Shown: positions 59,548 through 64,000 of the stretch, piece after piece
Layout of the letters: each line of letters opens with the position of its first letter
Numbering within the stretch: the first letter of the stretch is position 1
NCBI GenBank assembly: GCA_033439265.1
Contig: JAVTVX010000019.1
Span: forward strand, 2,239,501-2,303,500
Reading direction: 5' to 3'
Source: Dillenia suffruticosa
Lineage: Eukaryota > Streptophyta > Magnoliopsida > Dilleniales > Dilleniaceae
Length of the DNA stretch: 64,000 bases
The notes under the pieces: model-generated
The model's database searches: none
Told to the model about the DNA's origin: nothing
What the model saw: only the letters and a program-made list of their open reading frames with translations
Position numbers and translations under genes: made by a program

Positions 59548-61292
59548 GTTGTTTGGATCAGGAGATTTTTGAATAAGTTAAGGTTTGTGGCAAATAGTGG
59601 GGGATTATTGATTATGTACTATGATAATCAAACTACTATTGCCTACATGAGAGACCCTAAGTACTATTGTAGGACCAAACACAATTATATTAGATACAAT
59701 TACGTGAGAGATATCATCAACAAGGGAGAAGTGACTATAAAGTATATATCTATGTACAATATGGTAGTTGACCCTCTTACTAAACCCATTGTGAGAGACT
59801 CTTTTGTGAGATATGTAGAGTCATTGGGTTTACATTGTTTTTAGATATTTCTTATATATAATGTACTAATGACTTAATGATTATTAATAACACCTGTATT
59901 ATTCAGCTATTTTTTGAGCTGTTTTATTTTTACTGCTATTATTCTATATAACAATATATTGAGATGTGATATGATGAAAGATATATCAGATAGGCGAGTC
60001 GCATAAGTAACCACCTCTAATTCTGAGTGAGCGATGATGAGACAGTTTCTAAGTGTAAAAAGTTCTGAGAGTGTCATTGCTTAGAAATAGCAAGGTTTGA
60101 GATCTCATAAGTCACCTGTATCTTGAGATGTCATCTATGAGGTACTTTTTTTGAGCTTTCTGAAAGTTTTACATGTAGATTGAGTCTATATTTGTACAAT
60201 ATTAGAAAAATCTGATAGATGTCATTTTGGGAAATGGAAGATTGATATGATGGCACGTGATTCATACAATGTATGATATATGACCGAGGTTAGTGGGAGC
60301 AATATTATTTTTGAGATGATGTATTTTTATTAATCCACTTGCCTTACAGTGTGAGAACATGAGCCTAATGGTGGGCTCATATTCATGCCCTTATGACTTT
60401 CGGTTATTTTTTGATATTTTGGTTTAATGTATGCCAGTGTATTTCCCAATAAACTTTGAGATAAATAAGGCCTGCAGGATATATCTAAGAAACTATTTGA
60501 ACTGAGACAAAGAGATTCTAGTTGGGAAAATGAAGACCAATAGACATTACACCTATGTTATTGTATTCAAGGCTAGCCTATTATGTTTCTCCGTGTTGGG
60601 ACATGAACATAATAGTGAATACATGATTGAACAATTATTTGGAAACTACTTTTGATGAGAAAAGCAGTTTGATAGATGGAATGCATTGAGTCTGTCATAC
60701 AGCGAGTTTCTTATACTAACATCGACTTCTCGATCACTTTAATCAGTGCATTGACAAATCTTTACTTATAAGTATATTCGCCGATCGTACGACATGCGAT
60801 TCCTATTGAAAGTCCATAGGAGTGATGTCTAAGATCATATAAGTTGCGATCGTGAGATAGATATAAAATGCCCATTATATACAAGTGAGAGATGAAAAAA
60901 GTTGAGCTCATAAGGGCATTTGAATTCAAAATTTAAATTTAAATAACTGAGAGGTGAGGGGGAACGGTTAAGTGAAGTTAACGACCCCTTCCTACAACCT
61001 TGATTTTTCCTAGAAAAAAGAATAGAGTTTTGAGAGTAGAAAAACTCTTAGACTTTTGTACACACAAAATTGTGAGAAAATAATTTTTAGAAAAAAATTA
61101 TTAGGTGTCATTTATACATCAATCACTCGGATTTGAAGTGTCGTGTTATGAGAAAAGTATTGGTTTGATTGCTCATAATCAGTACCACAACTGATTTGAA
61201 ATATTCAAGTGGTAATTGGTAGCAATTTAGAGTTACGATTTTTTCTTCTTTTATATGGTTCCACATTTAATTTTAGTAGAATAAATCCAACA
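59548..61292 (+). mobile_element. Copia 3' fragment: RNase H end plus probable 3' LTR
   Basis: 59569-59844 encodes the RNase H C-terminal part of a copia polyprotein (YDNQTTIAYMRDP, then VVDPLTKPI and a stop after GLHCF). About 1.4 kb of non-coding DNA follows and ends AATCCAACA at 61292, typical of a copia LTR end; where the LTR begins is not clear. Joined directly to the Tat-like fragment at about 59547. Confidence 0.7.
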
Positions 61293-61665
61293 AAATGATA
61301 AACCTTTTTGGGAGTATTTATTTGACAACAATTAATCTACTTTCTGCGAGTAAAATTTTGTTACCCTCAGATGATCATCATGAATGCTAACAATCAGACT
61401 TTTGCCAGCAATTTTTATCCACATATAAGACTGAAATATTTGTTATTTTTACTCTTGAAAATGAATATATTTTAATACTCAATACTATAACAAGCACAAT
61501 CTATAATTAGTACCTTTCCCTAATATAACATTTTTAGGTGATTTTAAAACACAATAACCTATTGTAATATTTTAGTAGATTTTTCCATTGAGAAAATTAA
61601 TATTTGTAAAAATAAAAATAACCTCAATCCCTAAGATTTATGATGTGGGTGACCAACTTTTCTTT
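61293..61665. other. Intergenic AT-rich DNA
   Basis: Nothing recognised. Confidence 0.4.
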
Positions 61666-62554
61666 TCATTTCTTTTTTTTTTTTAATTTCTTTTTCATTT
61701 CATCAAAAAATTCCTGTGCTTGATAAGAAAGTTTAATAATATATGGCACTGTTAGGGTCATTTTTGTTGCCATGGACACGATATCATCGTTTGATGCTAA
61801 CCTAGATATAGTTTTTACTGTGTGGCTAAAAATAATACTATTACTACCCTCTAAAGCAAATAGTTGAACAGAAATTAGTAAATTGGTGATCTTGCTTTTC
61901 AAATCTTCCAAATGTGAGCCAGGATTTTTCCTCCAAACTGATAAGCACCATAAATATTTGATTCCACCAAAAAAGAAACGTAGAGAGGGAATAAAATCTT
62001 GGTTTCGCTTGGATGCAACAATAAGAACCTGACGATAGGTCATGGCAGTACAACCTCTCTCTATTCGAAAATTTTGAGGTTCAGACAAGAAAAATGGACA
62101 TGTTGCTTGAATACCATCAGAGAGAGAGAGAGAGAGATGAACAAATACATATACATCATATTTGATTAAGCGCTTCTAAACTAAAATTATTGAGCGGCTG
62201 CTAAACTAAAATTAATAATAAAACTAGATATTTCCCTTATCTAGAATGTTCTAATGCTGATTCAGATATTGTTTTCATTGAGCGGCTGCCATCATATTTG
62301 GTTGGCTTTCCATTCAAAAATTCGGTATTTCCTAATTTTATTATTTCTTCAATTATTATTATTATTTGGTCATGCGAGGGACCAAGGCCCCAAGACCAAA
62401 AACACAACAAAATAATCGATGCCCAAATCAAAGCCACACACATTCTCGGCGCATGGGGAAGCCCTGCCAGTCCTACCGCAATATCCATCTCAACCCTAAT
62501 GAGGGAGACTGCAAAATGATACAGCCAATACTCAAATAAGTGCATGTATGCCAC
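61666..62554 (-). other. Two minus-strand ORFs, possible unknown gene
   Basis: 62554-62237 (105 codons) has a hydrophobic helix containing MCVALIWASIILLCFWSWG. 62122-61666 has an open frame of about 150 codons (140 from its first ATG) containing IERGCTAMTYRQVLIVASKR and a Lys-rich end translated from a T-rich tract. They could be two exons of one gene, but the join is unclear and neither is recognised. The upper ORF is also open on the other strand, which weakens the case. Confidence 0.25.
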
Positions 62555-63159
62555 TAATCAGTCAGTACATTGGTTGGCTTCTCTAAACTCATAAAAAATC
62601 TCACCACGTTGTAGTGGACACTGGAATGGGTATCCTGCATCAGAAGGATTATCCCAACTTAACTTTTTTAATATATATATAGTTCTAAACTTTCACTCTC
62701 TCAAGTATGTTTAGCAAGCATTTTTTTCTCATCCCTAGTTGGGGGTAGAGTAAAGAGAGGTGAAAAAAACATAGAAAAAGTTTTCTTTTTCTTTCTTTTT
62801 TTGGACAACTTTCTCTCTAAGAAAAGGAAAATAAATAAGAATTTTTATGAAAGAATTTCTCAAAAGGTAAAATTTTTTTCTAATTCAACCACAACAGGTA
62901 TGGGAACGAATTTTGTGAGAGTAGATTTTATCACCTTAATTATTACTTTAAAAAATTTGCACTTGTCTAAAAAGTGCACGTGATAAATTATGTCTAAAAA
63001 GTGGAAGTGTTCGGACCGGATGATAAAGTTGATTAAAAAAAAAAAACCATGAATATTGCGCGTGGTAAATTTGATCATTCATGCGATTTGATAGTGTACG
63101 ATTGCTGTCTACCGTGGAGAAGTGTCTTTCTTCCTCTAGAGGCTGGGGAGTTTTATCAC
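62555..63159. other. Promoter-side region of the terpene synthase
   Basis: AT-rich and non-coding. No further gene is seen. Confidence 0.4.
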
Positions 63160-63167
63160 TATATATA
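63160..63167 (+). promoter_or_regulatory. TATA box of the terpene synthase gene
   Basis: TATATATA, 89 nt before the ATG; places the transcription start near 63195. Confidence 0.65.
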
Positions 63168-63256
63168 CAGAGGGAGTATTCTCCATTTCACAAGCTGAGA
63201 CAGCCAACACGGTACAAAAACATACCCAAGAGTTTGTGTTAGTAGAAAGACTACAA

Positions 63257-64000
63257 ATGGCTGCTCCGGTTATATTCTCTCCATTTTCAACCCTCTCTTC
63301 AGCTCGCTTGTTCTCTCTCTCTTCCAATAACCACCACCCTAAAATCATCAATTATGCTAACCCATTTGTTGTCCGATCCGTTAATGGTGTTCAAACCATT
63401 GATTCACCTGTTAATTCACCTACCATCAGACGGTCGGCAAATTACGCATCCAGTTTTTGGGACTATAGTTTTGTGAAATCTCTAGTCAGTGACCGCAATG
63501 TATGAATCTTTCAGTTTTTTATTTATCATGATTTTTCTTATGTTTCATAATTATTACCTCTCCTAGCAAGTATAGGTTTCAATGAGAACATTTTATTCTT
63601 GTTATTTTGAGTAATACAAATTCATTATGGGTGATATATTTTTCATAAGTGATATATTTCTTTCTGATTAGCAGGGTTATGCAACATGGTAATTAGAAGA
63701 AAAAGAATTTTGATATATTATTTTATTTGTGAATATATTAAAATAGTATTTATATCGGATTATTTACCCATATATGTTTTCCTTTTTACAAATTGCAAAA
63801 AATCGAAGGTTTGTTGCTTCATTGCTCCATTGAATCAATTGAATTGCAGGAGGAGAAGTATGCGGAGAAGTATGAGAAAATGAAGGAGGAGGTGAGATGC
63901 CTAATTACTGCACCAATGGAGCCACTGGAGAGGCTTGAGTTGATCGACGCAGTTCAAAGATTGGGTCTCAGGTACCAGTTTGAGATAGAGATCAAGAATG
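63257..64000 (+). CDS. Terpene synthase, TPS-b type, N-terminal exons (partial)
   Basis: Exon 1 (63257-63499, 81 codons, GTATGA donor) begins with a Ser/Pro-rich, acid-poor stretch (residues 1-~55) typical of a plastid transit peptide, then RRSANYASSFW, the RRX8W motif of cyclising monoterpene synthases, and DYSFVKSL. Exon 2 starts at 63850 after ATTGCAG in phase 0 and contains EEKYAEKYEKMKEEV, PMEPLERLELIDAVQRLGL and YQFEIEI, matching the N-terminal alpha domain. The window ends within it. The enzyme would convert a prenyl diphosphate (probably geranyl diphosphate) to monoterpenes in plastids; the product cannot be told because the DDxxD and active-site exons lie outside. No lesion is seen. 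Confidence 0.92.

Overview
This is nuclear DNA from a flowering plant, most likely a woody eudicot. It is AT-rich, with intron-containing genes (GT/AG junctions), a nuclear tRNA-Ala gene, plant-specific families (ATXR3/SDG2, bHLH117-like, DUF1218, TPS-b-type terpene synthase) and several plant transposon classes. I cannot name the species.

Layout. 1-3738: sparse DNA with a plastid-like tRNA-Ser(UGA) relic and an intact tRNA-Ala(AGC). 3739-11907: one 8.2-kb Mutator-like element (MULE) with a 10-bp target duplication, terminal inverted repeats and GC-rich palindromic subterminal arrays. It carries a broken mudrA-type transposase followed, on the same strand, by a broken plant mobile domain (PMD/MAIN-like) gene. 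11918-12640: a CT-rich leader-like flank and a ~111-bp minisatellite. 12641-15360: AT-rich DNA with copies of a short dispersed repeat. 15516-29717: the histone H3K4 methyltransferase gene ATXR3/SDG2, whose 19 coding exons could all be placed (about 2,398 residues). 32177-33172: an intronless bHLH117-like gene with G-box and TATA box. 35557-36987: a three-exon DUF1218 membrane protein gene.

37312-50750 is a nested retrotransposon block. A Ty1/copia element (LTRs 277/283 bp, TSD ATTAT) was split within its primer-binding site by a Ty3 Tat-lineage-like element (LTRs 767/775 bp, TSD AGATC). The inner element lacks a gag region and carries eight ~85-bp tandem repeats before its 3' LTR. 50843-52310 holds a 5'-truncated terpene synthase pseudogene on the minus strand. 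53480-61292 is a graveyard of LTR-like pieces, a second gag-less Tat-like fragment and the 3' end of another copia element. 63257-64000 is the start of an apparently intact plastid-targeted terpene synthase, cut by the window end.

The host genes are unrelated in function: chromatin (ATXR3), transcription (bHLH), cell wall or organ development (DUF1218) and specialised metabolism (TPS). The two TPS loci suggest a local terpene synthase cluster broken up by retrotransposons. The items most worth a second look are the MULE-PMD element with its palindromic ends and 10-bp-repeat frameshift, the F-box/LRR-like stretch inside ATXR3, the gag-less Tat-like pair, and the TPS cluster. I found no wholly new system that I could defend from sequence alone.
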